64,000 nucleotides of DNA from the NCBI RefSeq assembly GCF_000175635.1, contig NZ_ACVP01000032.1, forward strand, positions 26,107 through 90,106, read 5' to 3'. The notes below the pieces were generated by a model. That model worked only from the letters and a program-made list of their open reading frames with translations, ran no database searches and had not been told where the DNA came from. Source of the stretch: Corynebacterium tuberculostearicum SK141. Lineage in GTDB: Bacteria; Actinomycetota; Actinomycetes; Mycobacteriales; Mycobacteriaceae. Each line of letters opens with the position of its first letter. Within the stretch, counting starts at the first letter, position 1. This document shows positions 23,824-30,566 of this stretch, piece by piece. A program made the translations under genes and the position numbers.

Positions 23824-25167
23824 CTACTTCTCGTTCTTGTTAATGATGTTGCGTGCGATGCGCTGCTGGGTGGTGATCTCCAGGTTGCCGCGATCGCGGG
23901 AAAGGATATTGGTTGCCCAGTTAACCAGCACGGCCAAGCGGCTGCGCAGACCAATGACGTAGGTCAGGTGCAGGCCGAGCCATGCAACCCAGCCTGCAAA
24001 GCCACCGAACTCGGTCTTGCCCAGCTTAACGACGGCGTTGAAGCGCTTGACGATGGCCATGGAGCCCTTGTCAAAGTAGTCGAAGGCTTCCTTCTCATTT
24101 GCGGTAGATTCCTCGTCCACCTTGGCCTGGATGAGCTTTGCGACGTGCGCGCCACCCTGGATAGCAACCTGTGCCAGACCCGGCAGGCGGTTGAGGGAGA
24201 TCATGTCACCGATCATGTAGACGTTGTTGTGCTCGCCCACGGTCAGGTCCTCGTTGACGGAGACGCGACCTGCGCGGTCTGCCTCGACGCCAGCCTGCTC
24301 TGCAACCATCTTGCCCAGTGGGGAAGCGGCCACACCAGCCGACCAGATCTTGGTAGCACCTGTCAGGGTGGTCTCCTCCTCGGTCTTCATGTCCTTGTAG
24401 GTGACGGTATCTGCGGTTACATCAGTCACCATGGCGTTGAGGTGAACCTGTACGCCTTCCTTTTCCAAGGTGCGCTGCGCCTTGCGGCCCAGGCGCTTGC
24501 CAAATGGTGGCAGTACCTGTGGGGCGCCATCGAGCAGGTAGATCTTGGCGGAGGTAGTGCCGTAGTTGGAGTAGACATCGTTGAGGGTACGGTTTGCCAA
24601 TTCGGCAATCTGGCCGGTGAGCTCAACGCCGGTTGGGCCGGCACCAACGATGATGAAAGTGAGCAGGCGCTCGCGTTCTGCGGGGTCGTCAGTAAGCTCA
24701 GCCTTTTCAAAGGCCGAGATGATGCGAGAACGCAGCTCCAGGGCATCGTCCAAGGTCTTCATGCCGGGGGCGAACTCGGCGAAGTGGTCGTTGCCAAAGT
24801 AGGACTGACCGGAACCCGCGGCGACAACCAGGGAGTCATAAGCATAGGTGCGGGAGAACTCGTCCTGCTCGGCGGTCACCGTCTGGTCCGCCAGATTGAT
24901 ATCAGTTACCTCAGCGTTGACGAAGTGGACGTTGTCCTGATCGCGCAGCAGCTGGCGGGTGGAAGGGGCAACCTCACCGGCGGAAATCATGCCGGTTGCT
25001 ACCTGGTACAGCATCGGCTGGAACAGGTGGTGGTTCTTCTTATCGATGAGGGTGATTTCCACATCGGCGTTCTTCAGCTTCTGAACGGTGTTGAGACCAC
25101 CGAAGCCGGCGCCAACCACGACGACGTGGTGGCGGCCACCGTTGGGGCGATAAGGGGTATCAGTCAT
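23824..25167 (-). CDS. ndh: Type II NADH dehydrogenase
   Basis: This 447-residue peripheral membrane flavoprotein passes electrons from NADH to menaquinone without pumping protons; corynebacteria lack complex I and rely on it. The FAD-binding site is VVVVGAGFGGLNTVQKL near residue 15; the NADH site is FIIVGAGPTGVELTGQIAEL (about 170), and a second FAD motif is MIGDMISL. A C-terminal hydrophobic/amphipathic helix (about 385-420) suits membrane attachment. A long antisense frame over it is only a shadow. The adjacent divergent UfaA1-like gene is the same neighbour as in C. glutamicum. Confidence 0.96.
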   Translation of the reverse strand: MTDTPYRPNGGRHHVVVVGAGFGGLNTVQKLKNADVEITLIDKKNHHLFQPMLYQVATGMISAGEVAPSTRQLLRDQDNVHFVNAEVTDINLADQTVTAEQDEFSRTYAYDSLVVAAGSGQSYFGNDHFAEFAPGMKTLDDALELRSRIISAFEKAELTDDPAERERLLTFIIVGAGPTGVELTGQIAELANRTLNDVYSNYGTTSAKIYLLDGAPQVLPPFGKRLGRKAQRTLEKEGVQVHLNAMVTDVTADTVTYKDMKTEEETTLTGATKIWSAGVAASPLGKMVAEQAGVEADRAGRVSVNEDLTVGEHNNVYMIGDMISLNRLPGLAQVAIQGGAHVAKLIQAKVDEESTANEKEAFDYFDKGSMAIVKRFNAVVKLGKTEFGGFAGWVAWLGLHLTYVIGLRSRLAVLVNWATNILSRDRGNLEITTQQRIARNIINKNEK

Positions 25168-25400
25168 GGATTTAATGCGACCTTCCTTAAGAAAGCTAAT
25201 GTTTTGTACCTGTACAGTCTAAACACTTCAAACAGAACGCGCATACTTAATGACTGATAAACTTCCGCCCCTGCGTTGCGGATTCCGTGGGAAGAACCGG
25301 CGCGGCTGTGCGGAGCGCCTAAACCGGGGTGCGCACAAAGCTGACTAAGGTTGTTCCGGATAGTGACTTCCTCCGCCCACCAAGGAGCGCACCTGGCATT

Positions 25401-26714
25401 ATGTCTTTTACCCGCCCTGAGTATTTGAGCTCTATCGATGCAGAATCCTGGCCCAATGTGGCTACGGTTCCCGCACCTCGTTGGCCTGGAATGAAAGCCC
25501 GCCGGGCAGAGGCTGAATTTGCCAAGGCCTGCGATGATGCCGGTCTAGAACTGGACCTCGAAGCCGAAGATGGACCAGATCTCAAGGTGGGGCATGATGC
25601 CTTGTTTGAGCGCATTGCCGCTAGCGGTTGGTTGGGATTTGCGGAAAGCTACATGGCAGGAGAGTGGACCGTCACTTCCTCCTCGCAGCTGGTAAAGGTG
25701 CTCGGCCGCCTATTGGGAGCAGGCTACCTCCCCAAGTCCAAAATGCTTGGTGCTGGTAAGTCGGAGCCAGGGGAGCTGCCACTGGAATTGGTTCGGCTCT
25801 ATGCCGGCGATGGATTAAGCCATGTAGGTGGGATTTTTTCCAGTGGCGTACCGACCACCATTAGGGAAACGGTGGAAAGCTATAGCCCCAAGGCCGGCCG
25901 CAAGGAGCCGAAGAGCCACTTCGTCGATGTCACGACGCTGAGTGAGCCCACGAGTGTGGACAGGGATGACCTGGGAGATGCGCAGCGCCGCGCAGCGGAT
26001 TGGCTGCTTGACGGCACCCGCACCGGCGCCGGAACCCACCTGTTGGTGTACCCGGCTGCCGGAATGCAGCCAGCGATGCGGGCGACTAAGCGACGCGCTA
26101 CGGTGGACGTTTTGACCAGTGATGTGGACCAAATGAGCCACATGCGCGAGGCCCTCGTACTAGAGGGGGCAGACGATTCCATCCATGTCGAGCGCATTCC
26201 CGGTGTCGTCCCGAACCCTAAGCAATGGCACGGGCACTATGACGCAATCGTCACTGTAGAAAAGGTAGAACAACTCAGCGCCAGCGAGCGCAAAGAATAT
26301 ATCCGCGCAGTCGATCGGTTTTTGACGCCTAATGGGCGGGCGGGAATCCAGTCCATCGTGGCGACCGAGTCGATGACGGAGGCCGGTAAGGCCTCGCTTC
26401 AGGCCTTGCGAGCCTATGTGTGGCCGGGGTTGGACTATCCGCGCACCACGGAGATGCACCAGCTAGTGGATAAGAACTCTAACCTGCGCATCGTGTCCGA
26501 AACACACGTAGGCACCCATTACTTGGAATCCCTGCGTCAGCAGCGATCCTTTTTTGACGGGCACCTGCGAGAAGCAGCGGCCGCTGGGTTCGACCCAGTC
26601 TTCCGTCGCTTATGGACCTTCCAATTTGCCCTCCGTGAGGCCCTTATGACGCTCGGGATGATTGACTCGGTGCAATTTGGGTTGGCTCACCGCAACCGCG
26701 GGGGCCGGCGTTAG
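25401..26714 (+). CDS. Cyclopropane-fatty-acid synthase-like protein with degenerate active site
   Basis: This 437-residue protein aligns over its length with UfaA1/CFA synthases: N-terminal ESYMAGEW, DAQRRAADWLLD, VTVEKVEQL, FLTPNGRAGIQSI and C-terminal FRRLWTFQFALREA. Functional members have an HYDxGNDFY plus TYSCA segment and a SAM-binding GCGWG loop. Here those positions read SHFVDVTTLSEPTS and VYPAAGMQPAMRA, so substrate/bicarbonate residues and the glycine-rich loop are lost. It is probably catalytically dead or has another role. The ATG at 25401 is preferred over GTG 25329 because the conserved part starts soon after it; the AAGGAG is 13 nt away, so the start is uncertain. Confidence 0.78.
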   Translation: MSFTRPEYLSSIDAESWPNVATVPAPRWPGMKARRAEAEFAKACDDAGLELDLEAEDGPDLKVGHDALFERIAASGWLGFAESYMAGEWTVTSSSQLVKVLGRLLGAGYLPKSKMLGAGKSEPGELPLELVRLYAGDGLSHVGGIFSSGVPTTIRETVESYSPKAGRKEPKSHFVDVTTLSEPTSVDRDDLGDAQRRAADWLLDGTRTGAGTHLLVYPAAGMQPAMRATKRRATVDVLTSDVDQMSHMREALVLEGADDSIHVERIPGVVPNPKQWHGHYDAIVTVEKVEQLSASERKEYIRAVDRFLTPNGRAGIQSIVATESMTEAGKASLQALRAYVWPGLDYPRTTEMHQLVDKNSNLRIVSETHVGTHYLESLRQQRSFFDGHLREAAAAGFDPVFRRLWTFQFALREALMTLGMIDSVQFGLAHRNRGGRR

Positions 26715-26732
26715 GCGGCCGGCCGTAAGGCG

Positions 26733-26762
26733 GGCGGCCCTTAGGCCGGCGGCCCTTAGGCC
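26733..26762. repeat. Two 15-bp tandem repeats over the DyP stop codon
   Basis: GGCGGCCCTTAGGCC occurs twice in direct succession (26733-26747, 26748-26762), with related sequence just before. The second copy includes the TAA stop of the DyP gene (minus strand); the first repeats that stop and its context. Strand slippage is the likely origin. Confidence 0.85.
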
Positions 26763-27664
26763 GGCGGCAGCTCGTCGAAGTTCTTCATCAGATCCGCACT
26801 GGGCACAAAGAAGTTGGTGCCAGTAAGCGCGGTGGAGAAGTCCAAGATACGGTCGTAGTTTCCCTCCGGCTTGCCAATGAACATATTGCGCAGGCGTTCC
26901 ATGACGTTTTCGGGGTCCTTGGCATAGCCGATGAAGTAAGTGCCCATCTCACCCGCGGCGAAAGAGCCGAAGACCATGTTCTCACGGTAAATACCTTCCT
27001 CTAGGTCATTGAGGGCGACGTGCGAGTTAGTGGGCTTGGTATCGTCATCCAACTCGATATCGTCGGCCTTGGTGCGGCCGATGACCTTTTCTTGCTCCTC
27101 GGTGCTCAGCTCGTTCCACTTGGCCAGGTCGTGGATATATTTTTGGACGGTGACGTAGGAGCCACGAGGGTAGTCGGCGTTGTCGCCAAGCAGCACGGTA
27201 TCTAAGGCCTCTTCGGCGAGGGGATTGGCGGTGCCATCCACAAAGCCTAGTAAATCGCGCTGGTCCAAGTACTTAAAGCCGTGGGTCTCATCGATAACCC
27301 TGGCGGCATCGCCCAGCTGATCCAGTACCTGGCGGGCCATCTCATGGCACAGGTCATAGGTATTCGCACGGAAGTGGAGAAGAATATCGCCCGGCGTGGC
27401 CGGGGCCTTATGCGCGGCATCGATTGCCTCAAATTCCTTCAGGCGTTCCGGCATAGGCGCGCTGGTCAAACGCGGCCACATGGAAGCACCAATGCCGACT
27501 ACGGTATAAAGCTCGCCTTCGTTGTAGCGGAAGTTAACGGACTTAAACAGTCCGGCAAACCCCGTGAGCATATCGCGAGTGGCCTGCTCGCCACCGTCCT
27601 TGATTTCAAGGACGAGGAAGAGAGCTGCGCGGGAAGGCTTATCTACTACGTGCTGAATCGTCAT
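26756..27664 (-). CDS. Dye-decolorizing (DyP-type) haem peroxidase
   Basis: This 302-residue DyP peroxidase has the signature GFVDGTANP (about residue 150, with the catalytic Asp), a conserved YVTVQKYIHDL segment with the following RTK, and HVALND with a C-terminal GMGTYFIGYAKDPENVMERL-like stretch. The proximal haem His is likely the one in TNSHV. No Tat signal is visible and no encapsulin gene is next to it, so it is probably cytosolic. It would oxidise dyes, phenols or haem-like substrates with H2O2. The message looks leaderless from 27664. Confidence 0.9.
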   Translation of the reverse strand: MTIQHVVDKPSRAALFLVLEIKDGGEQATRDMLTGFAGLFKSVNFRYNEGELYTVVGIGASMWPRLTSAPMPERLKEFEAIDAAHKAPATPGDILLHFRANTYDLCHEMARQVLDQLGDAARVIDETHGFKYLDQRDLLGFVDGTANPLAEEALDTVLLGDNADYPRGSYVTVQKYIHDLAKWNELSTEEQEKVIGRTKADDIELDDDTKPTNSHVALNDLEEGIYRENMVFGSFAAGEMGTYFIGYAKDPENVMERLRNMFIGKPEGNYDRILDFSTALTGTNFFVPSADLMKNFDELPPA

Positions 27665-27671
27665 GTTGTCG

Positions 27672-27677
27672 ATTCTA
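27672..27677 (-). promoter_or_regulatory. -10 box TAGAAT, leaderless DyP gene
   Basis: TAGAAT on the minus strand ends 7 nt before the ATG at 27664; there is no ribosome-binding site. Confidence 0.55.
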
Positions 27678-27799
27678 CGCACCCTGTGGAGATGAGGTAC
27701 GTTCGCCGGCTTGGAATCGCTCCTGATAGAGACCTGCTTGGCCGTTATATGCGCTAGTGTGCATTTTGGTTGAAAACTAACCGATAGCCGGGTGAGAAG

Positions 27800-28282
27800 A
27801 TGTGGACATGGATACGAAGAAGTAGAAGAAAAGGAACCGCGCGGCTCTTCGTATTGTTTGCGCGGAATGACGATTCATATGATGAGTCTTTTGCAGGAGT
27901 TGCGCTGACGCGCGCTCAAGAAAAAGCGATGGGACAATGTGTAGACCGCTCAGGGGTAACCTGTTGGACTGAAGAGGCACACCTGCGTGGGTGGAAAGGT
28001 CCACTGGATGTAGAACACCATCCGGAAGTGGTTTATATCGTATTTAGCGGTGGACACGCGCAGGGATCGGATCCGTCGAACGCTGAATTCGATCCAGAGC
28101 TTAAGGCCGCATGTGCTACGAGAGGCCTAGCCGAGAAAGAAGTCATCCGCCGTATGAGAAATGACGAGAGCCCAATTGTCGTGAAGGAATGGCACATCTG
28201 GGAAGCTTCATTCGGGCGCGTGTTGTCAGGAGCGAACGACAGAAGCGAGGTGCAGGTATCGATGTATGGAGTCAGGAGCTAA
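27800..28282 (+). CDS. Hypothetical protein, orphan, lower GC than neighbours
   Basis: This 160-residue protein is not recognised. It has a very basic N-terminus (WIRRSRRKGTARLF) followed by LFARNDDSYDE; the rest is mixed alpha/beta-looking and soluble, with tryptophans, two cysteines and a histidine pair (VEHHPEVVYIVFSGG). It has no signal peptide or membrane helix. Base composition is clearly lower in GC than the flanking housekeeping genes by eye, and codons such as AGA and TTT are more frequent. The start is weak: no good Shine-Dalgarno is seen before the ATG. With the palindrome-rich stretch that follows it may be an acquired segment. Confidence 0.55.
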   Translation: MWTWIRRSRRKGTARLFVLFARNDDSYDESFAGVALTRAQEKAMGQCVDRSGVTCWTEEAHLRGWKGPLDVEHHPEVVYIVFSGGHAQGSDPSNAEFDPELKAACATRGLAEKEVIRRMRNDESPIVVKEWHIWEASFGRVLSGANDRSEVQVSMYGVRS

Positions 28283-28313
28283 AAGGGGGAATGCCACCCC
28301 TGGTTAAAATGAC

Positions 28314-28327
28314 ATAATGTACATTAT
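28314..28327. repeat. Perfect 14-bp palindrome
   Basis: ATAATGT/ACATTAT has no spacer and lies 31 bp after the orphan gene's stop. It is AT-rich and operator-like in appearance. Confidence 0.6.
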
Positions 28328-28337
28328 CGGACAACTA

Positions 28338-28652
28338 CTGATATCGGGAGGTCATCGTGCGGCGCCTCCTTAAGCGCCTTAGTGCTAACTCATCTTCCCA
28401 TCCTCCCAGCCCATATATTGGGCCCCGGTTACCTCCACGCGATGTTACGGCGCTTTGCTTGGCGACGCCCCGCGGTCTTTGCCGCACCATCCGCCGGCCG
28501 CCAGACTTAGGCGCAGGTATCGATTCCGGCTGTAGCTTATTGGAGCCCGGATTTGCAGCGGCCGGGCCCATCCATCTTTCGGGACTTCTTCATTCCGGGG
28601 CCAACCTTTGGCGGCGGTGTTTCGTTCGGTGACCGAAAAACCTGATATCGGG
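28338..28652. repeat. 11-bp direct repeats bracketing about 290 bp
   Basis: CTGATATCGGG occurs at 28338-28348 and again at 28642-28652. The spacing is wide and the inner segment is GC-rich without a gene. The repeats may be chance, a recombination scar or attachment-like sites. Confidence 0.5.
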
Positions 28653-28692
28653 CGAAAATACGCCCTACTGGCGGGAGCAACTACACCACTAT

Positions 28693-28713
28693 ATAACGTC
28701 ACACTGACGTTAT
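28693..28713. promoter_or_regulatory. Inverted repeat, 9-bp arms with 3-bp spacer
   Basis: ATAACGTCA and TGACGTTAT are exact reverse complements around CAC. It sits 34 bp beyond the end of the small membrane-protein gene. There is no U-tract, so it looks more like a protein site than a terminator. Confidence 0.55.
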
Positions 28714-28747
28714 TCGAGGAGGTTTCCCCAAAACCGTGAAGGTCTAA

Positions 28748-28924
28748 TTAGCGATTCCGGTAAGCGCTCCACAGCTGCCAGATAGTCAACAGCGCCAAAA
28801 GAAATGAGATGGCCACAATGACCCACATCTGTTGAACGGCTACGAAAATGGTAAAGCCGATGACGACGACGAGGCGCAGCCACATAAACGGGATAATCTG
28901 ACGGGAATTCACTGGCTTGACCAT
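28748..28924 (-). CDS. Small two-helix membrane protein
   Basis: This 58-residue protein starts at an ATG 2 nt after the yceI stop (TAG CG ATG), strongly implying coupled translation. It has a short basic N-terminus (MVKPVNSRQIIPFMW), then two hydrophobic segments (about 17-30 and 33-50) and a basic end SAYRNR. Function is unknown. Coding character is supported by hydrophobic continuity and operon position rather than a known family. Confidence 0.68.
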   Translation of the reverse strand: MVKPVNSRQIIPFMWLRLVVVIGFTIFVAVQQMWVIVAISFLLALLTIWQLWSAYRNR

Positions 28925-28926
28925 CG

Positions 28927-29628
28927 CTAGTTTTTCTCAAAGGAAATGCGGAGATTTACCTCGCCCTTTTCCTCGACTTTCGCGGCGAGCATCTCCGGGG
29001 TCTCCACGCCATAATCAAGGCGATCAACTGGCACGGTGCCGCCGATGACGATCTGATCGCCATCGCGAAGAACGTCGAAGTCTTGGGAAATCTCGTGCGT
29101 TTCATCCTTGATAGTCAGATCTCCGGTGAGCTTGACTGTGCCAATGGTGCCGTCATCCGGGACGTCGGCAAGCGAGGCTGGCTCGGTGAGCTCAAAGGAT
29201 GCCTCTGGGAAAAGCTGGGTCTCAAAGAGCTTGGACTTCATGTTCTGATCGCGGACCTTCTTGTCCGTGGTCAGCTCGTCCATATCAACAGTGACCGCGG
29301 CGGTTTTCAGGGTGGAATCAGAAATATCCGCCTGGCCGGTGACCTCCGTGGTTGAACCCGATGTGGTGGTCTTTTCCGCAGGTAGAACCTCATTAAAGGT
29401 AAAACCAACCGAGGTATGGTTATTGGCGCGTCCCTTGGCTACCTCCCAGGTGCCATCGAGCTCCGTTGATGCGGCCTTTGCGCCGTCGGCGGAAACTGGT
29501 TCGGTCTTTACTCCGGCGCCCTTGAGGAGCGAATACACCATCGGGCCAATGGCCACGGCGGTGAGCAACACAATCAGCACCACAAAGATGGTGATGACGA
29601 GCTTGCGGTTATAAAAAAGCTTTTTCAT
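28927..29628 (-). CDS. YceI family protein, membrane-anchored
   Basis: This 233-residue protein has an N-terminal basic stretch and one hydrophobic helix (about 8-35), then a YceI-like lipocalin-fold barrel (about 55-233): GTWEVAKGRANNHTSVGFTF, VTVDMDELTTDKKVRDQNMK and GDLTIKDETHEISQDFDV. YceI domains bind polyisoprenoids or related lipids. The anchor suggests display on the outer face of the plasma membrane. It lies in a tight operon with the upstream zinc-finger-like gene (3 bp gap) and the downstream 58-residue membrane protein. Confidence 0.88.
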   Translation of the reverse strand: MKKLFYNRKLVITIFVVLIVLLTAVAIGPMVYSLLKGAGVKTEPVSADGAKAASTELDGTWEVAKGRANNHTSVGFTFNEVLPAEKTTTSGSTTEVTGQADISDSTLKTAAVTVDMDELTTDKKVRDQNMKSKLFETQLFPEASFELTEPASLADVPDDGTIGTVKLTGDLTIKDETHEISQDFDVLRDGDQIVIGGTVPVDRLDYGVETPEMLAAKVEEKGEVNLRISFEKN

Positions 29629-29631
29629 CTG

Positions 29632-29973
29632 CTATCGAAGTCCTTCTAGGCGTCGCGCCAGGGCAACAAGCTCTTCGCACAAACCGGCAAGCTCCTGCGC
29701 ACTAGCGCCTTCCTCCGCGGCGGTATTGATATCTTCTGCGGAACAACGTAGTTCAAAAAGTCCGTCGCGCAAACTCTCTGCCTTTTCTGGAGTAAGGATC
29801 ACGGCATTGGCGGGAATCCCCGTGCCACTGACGTTATTTCGCTGCTCATAAGCGCGCTGCTTGCAGGAGGCGCTGCAAAACTTCCGTGGCCGTCCCCTAC
29901 CGCCTTGGTCAATGTCCTTCCCACACCATTGGCAGGAACCGACGTTGCGTTCACGACTAGCTGTACGGATCAC
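29632..29973 (-). CDS. Small zinc-finger-like protein (CxxC...CxxxC) with helical tail
   Basis: This 113-residue protein has CQWCGKDI and FCSASCKQRAYEQR, a four-cysteine zinc knuckle typical of small actinobacterial proteins with a GRPRKFCSxxCKQRA-like motif. An acidic, Ala/Glu/Leu-rich helical tail (about 60-113) could form a coiled coil. The GTG at 29973 was chosen because TAAAGT lies 7 nt upstream (leaderless); a GTG at 29982 is the alternative. It may bind nucleic acid; function is not known. It is divergent from rbpA and first in the yceI operon. Confidence 0.75.
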   Translation of the reverse strand: MIRTASRERNVGSCQWCGKDIDQGGRGRPRKFCSASCKQRAYEQRNNVSGTGIPANAVILTPEKAESLRDGLFELRCSAEDINTAAEEGASAQELAGLCEELVALARRLEGLR

Positions 29974-29980
29974 CCGATAC

Positions 29981-29986
29981 ACTTTA
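29981..29986 (-). promoter_or_regulatory. -10 box TAAAGT, zinc-finger-yceI operon
   Basis: TAAAGT on the minus strand ends 7 nt before the GTG at 29973. It faces the rbpA promoter about 20 bp away. Confidence 0.5.
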
Positions 29987-30004
29987 GTCCATTTTGGGCG
30001 GGCT

Positions 30005-30036
30005 GGGAACAAAGACGCGTGGGTGTTCGTTATAAT
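30005..30036 (+). promoter_or_regulatory. rbpA promoter with overlapping SigH-like and SigA-like elements
   Basis: GGGAAC (30005-30010) and CGTT (30028-30031) match the SigH pattern GGAA-N18-20-GTT. A perfect SigA-type TATAAT begins at 30031 and overlaps the SigH -10. Dual heat/oxidative-stress and housekeeping control of rbpA is consistent with known SigH control in corynebacteria. The leader to the ATG is about 60 nt. Confidence 0.6.
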
Positions 30037-30103
30037 TAGTAGCTCTTAGGCGAAGTTTTGCTTCGCACTCAATCAGGGATCTCTTTGAAAAGGATGATGT
30101 TGC

Positions 30104-30487
30104 ATGGCAGATCGCGTACTCCGTGGCAGCCGTATGGGCGCAGTCAGCTACGAAACCGACCGCGACCACGACCTCGCACCGCGCCAGATGGTGAAGTACC
30201 GCACCGAAGACGGCGAGATTTATGAGGTGCCTTTCGCGGATGATGCTGAAATCCCTGAAGAATGGATGTGCAAGAACGGCAAGCTGGGCCACCTAGTAGA
30301 AGGTGAAGGCGTTGAGTCTAAGCCCGCTAAGCCACCACGCACCCACTGGGATATGCTGCGTGAGCGCCGCTCCATCGAGGAGCTCGATGAGCTGCTTGAA
30401 GAGCGCATTAACCACCTGCGCTCCCGCCGCCGTTCCGCAGCTCGCCTCTTGAAGGAACAGCAGGAGCAGCAGCAAAATAACTCTTAA
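30104..30487 (+). CDS. rbpA: RNA polymerase-binding protein RbpA
   Basis: This 127-residue actinobacterial protein begins ADRVLRGSRMGAVSYETDR, the conserved N-terminal tail that contacts the RNA polymerase active-site region. It continues with the core (RQMVKYRTEDGEIYEVPFAD and EEWMCKNGKLGHLV) and the sigma-interacting basic/helical segment (THWDMLRERRSIEELDELL). It stabilises open complexes with SigA/SigB. The polyglutamine-rich tail (EQQEQQQNNS) is lineage-specific. It is divergent from the zinc-finger gene. Confidence 0.96.
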   Translation: MADRVLRGSRMGAVSYETDRDHDLAPRQMVKYRTEDGEIYEVPFADDAEIPEEWMCKNGKLGHLVEGEGVESKPAKPPRTHWDMLRERRSIEELDELLEERINHLRSRRRSAARLLKEQQEQQQNNS

Positions 30488-30504
30488 AGTTCTGCGGCAG
30501 CAAA

Positions 30505-30548
30505 AAGGCCCGTACCTCCCTAGTCTGACTAAGGGACGGTACGGGCCT
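30505..30548. terminator. Bidirectional terminator between rbpA and ppm1
   Basis: AAGGCCCGTAC pairs with GTACGGGCCTT, with an inner CCCTAG/CTAAGGG stem. The T-run (CCTTTTTG) is on the minus strand, so it ends ppm1 best; it also follows rbpA by 18 bp. Confidence 0.85.
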
Positions 30549-30566
30549 TATGCGTTGCGGTGGCGC

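Larger units (their letters stand above)
28283..28747. other. 465-bp non-coding, palindrome-rich stretch
   Basis: No convincing gene is present: short frames on both strands have no recognisable product. It contains a 14-bp palindrome (28314), 11-bp direct repeats 304 bp apart, CCCATATATTGGG (28411-28423), TTCGGT-G-ACCGAA (28625-28637), a GGCG/CGCC mini-hairpin near 28651 and a 9+9 inverted repeat (28693-28713). The function is unknown; candidates are remains of a mobile element or an array of operator sites. Confidence 0.5.

Noticed and set aside
23968..25257. 429-residue plus-strand frame opposite ndh
   Set aside because: It is fully antisense to a clear NDH-2 gene; the translation is Gly/Val/Leu-rich with no motif, a common shadow of GC-biased codons.
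28357..28632. 91-residue plus-strand frame with GGGAGG before a GTG
   Set aside because: Despite the Shine-Dalgarno-like sequence the translation is Pro/Arg-rich, overlaps palindromes and has no family resemblance; treated as non-coding.
28445..28702. 85-residue minus-strand frame in the same region
   Set aside because: No ribosome-binding site and no recognisable product; its start lies within the 28693-28713 inverted repeat.
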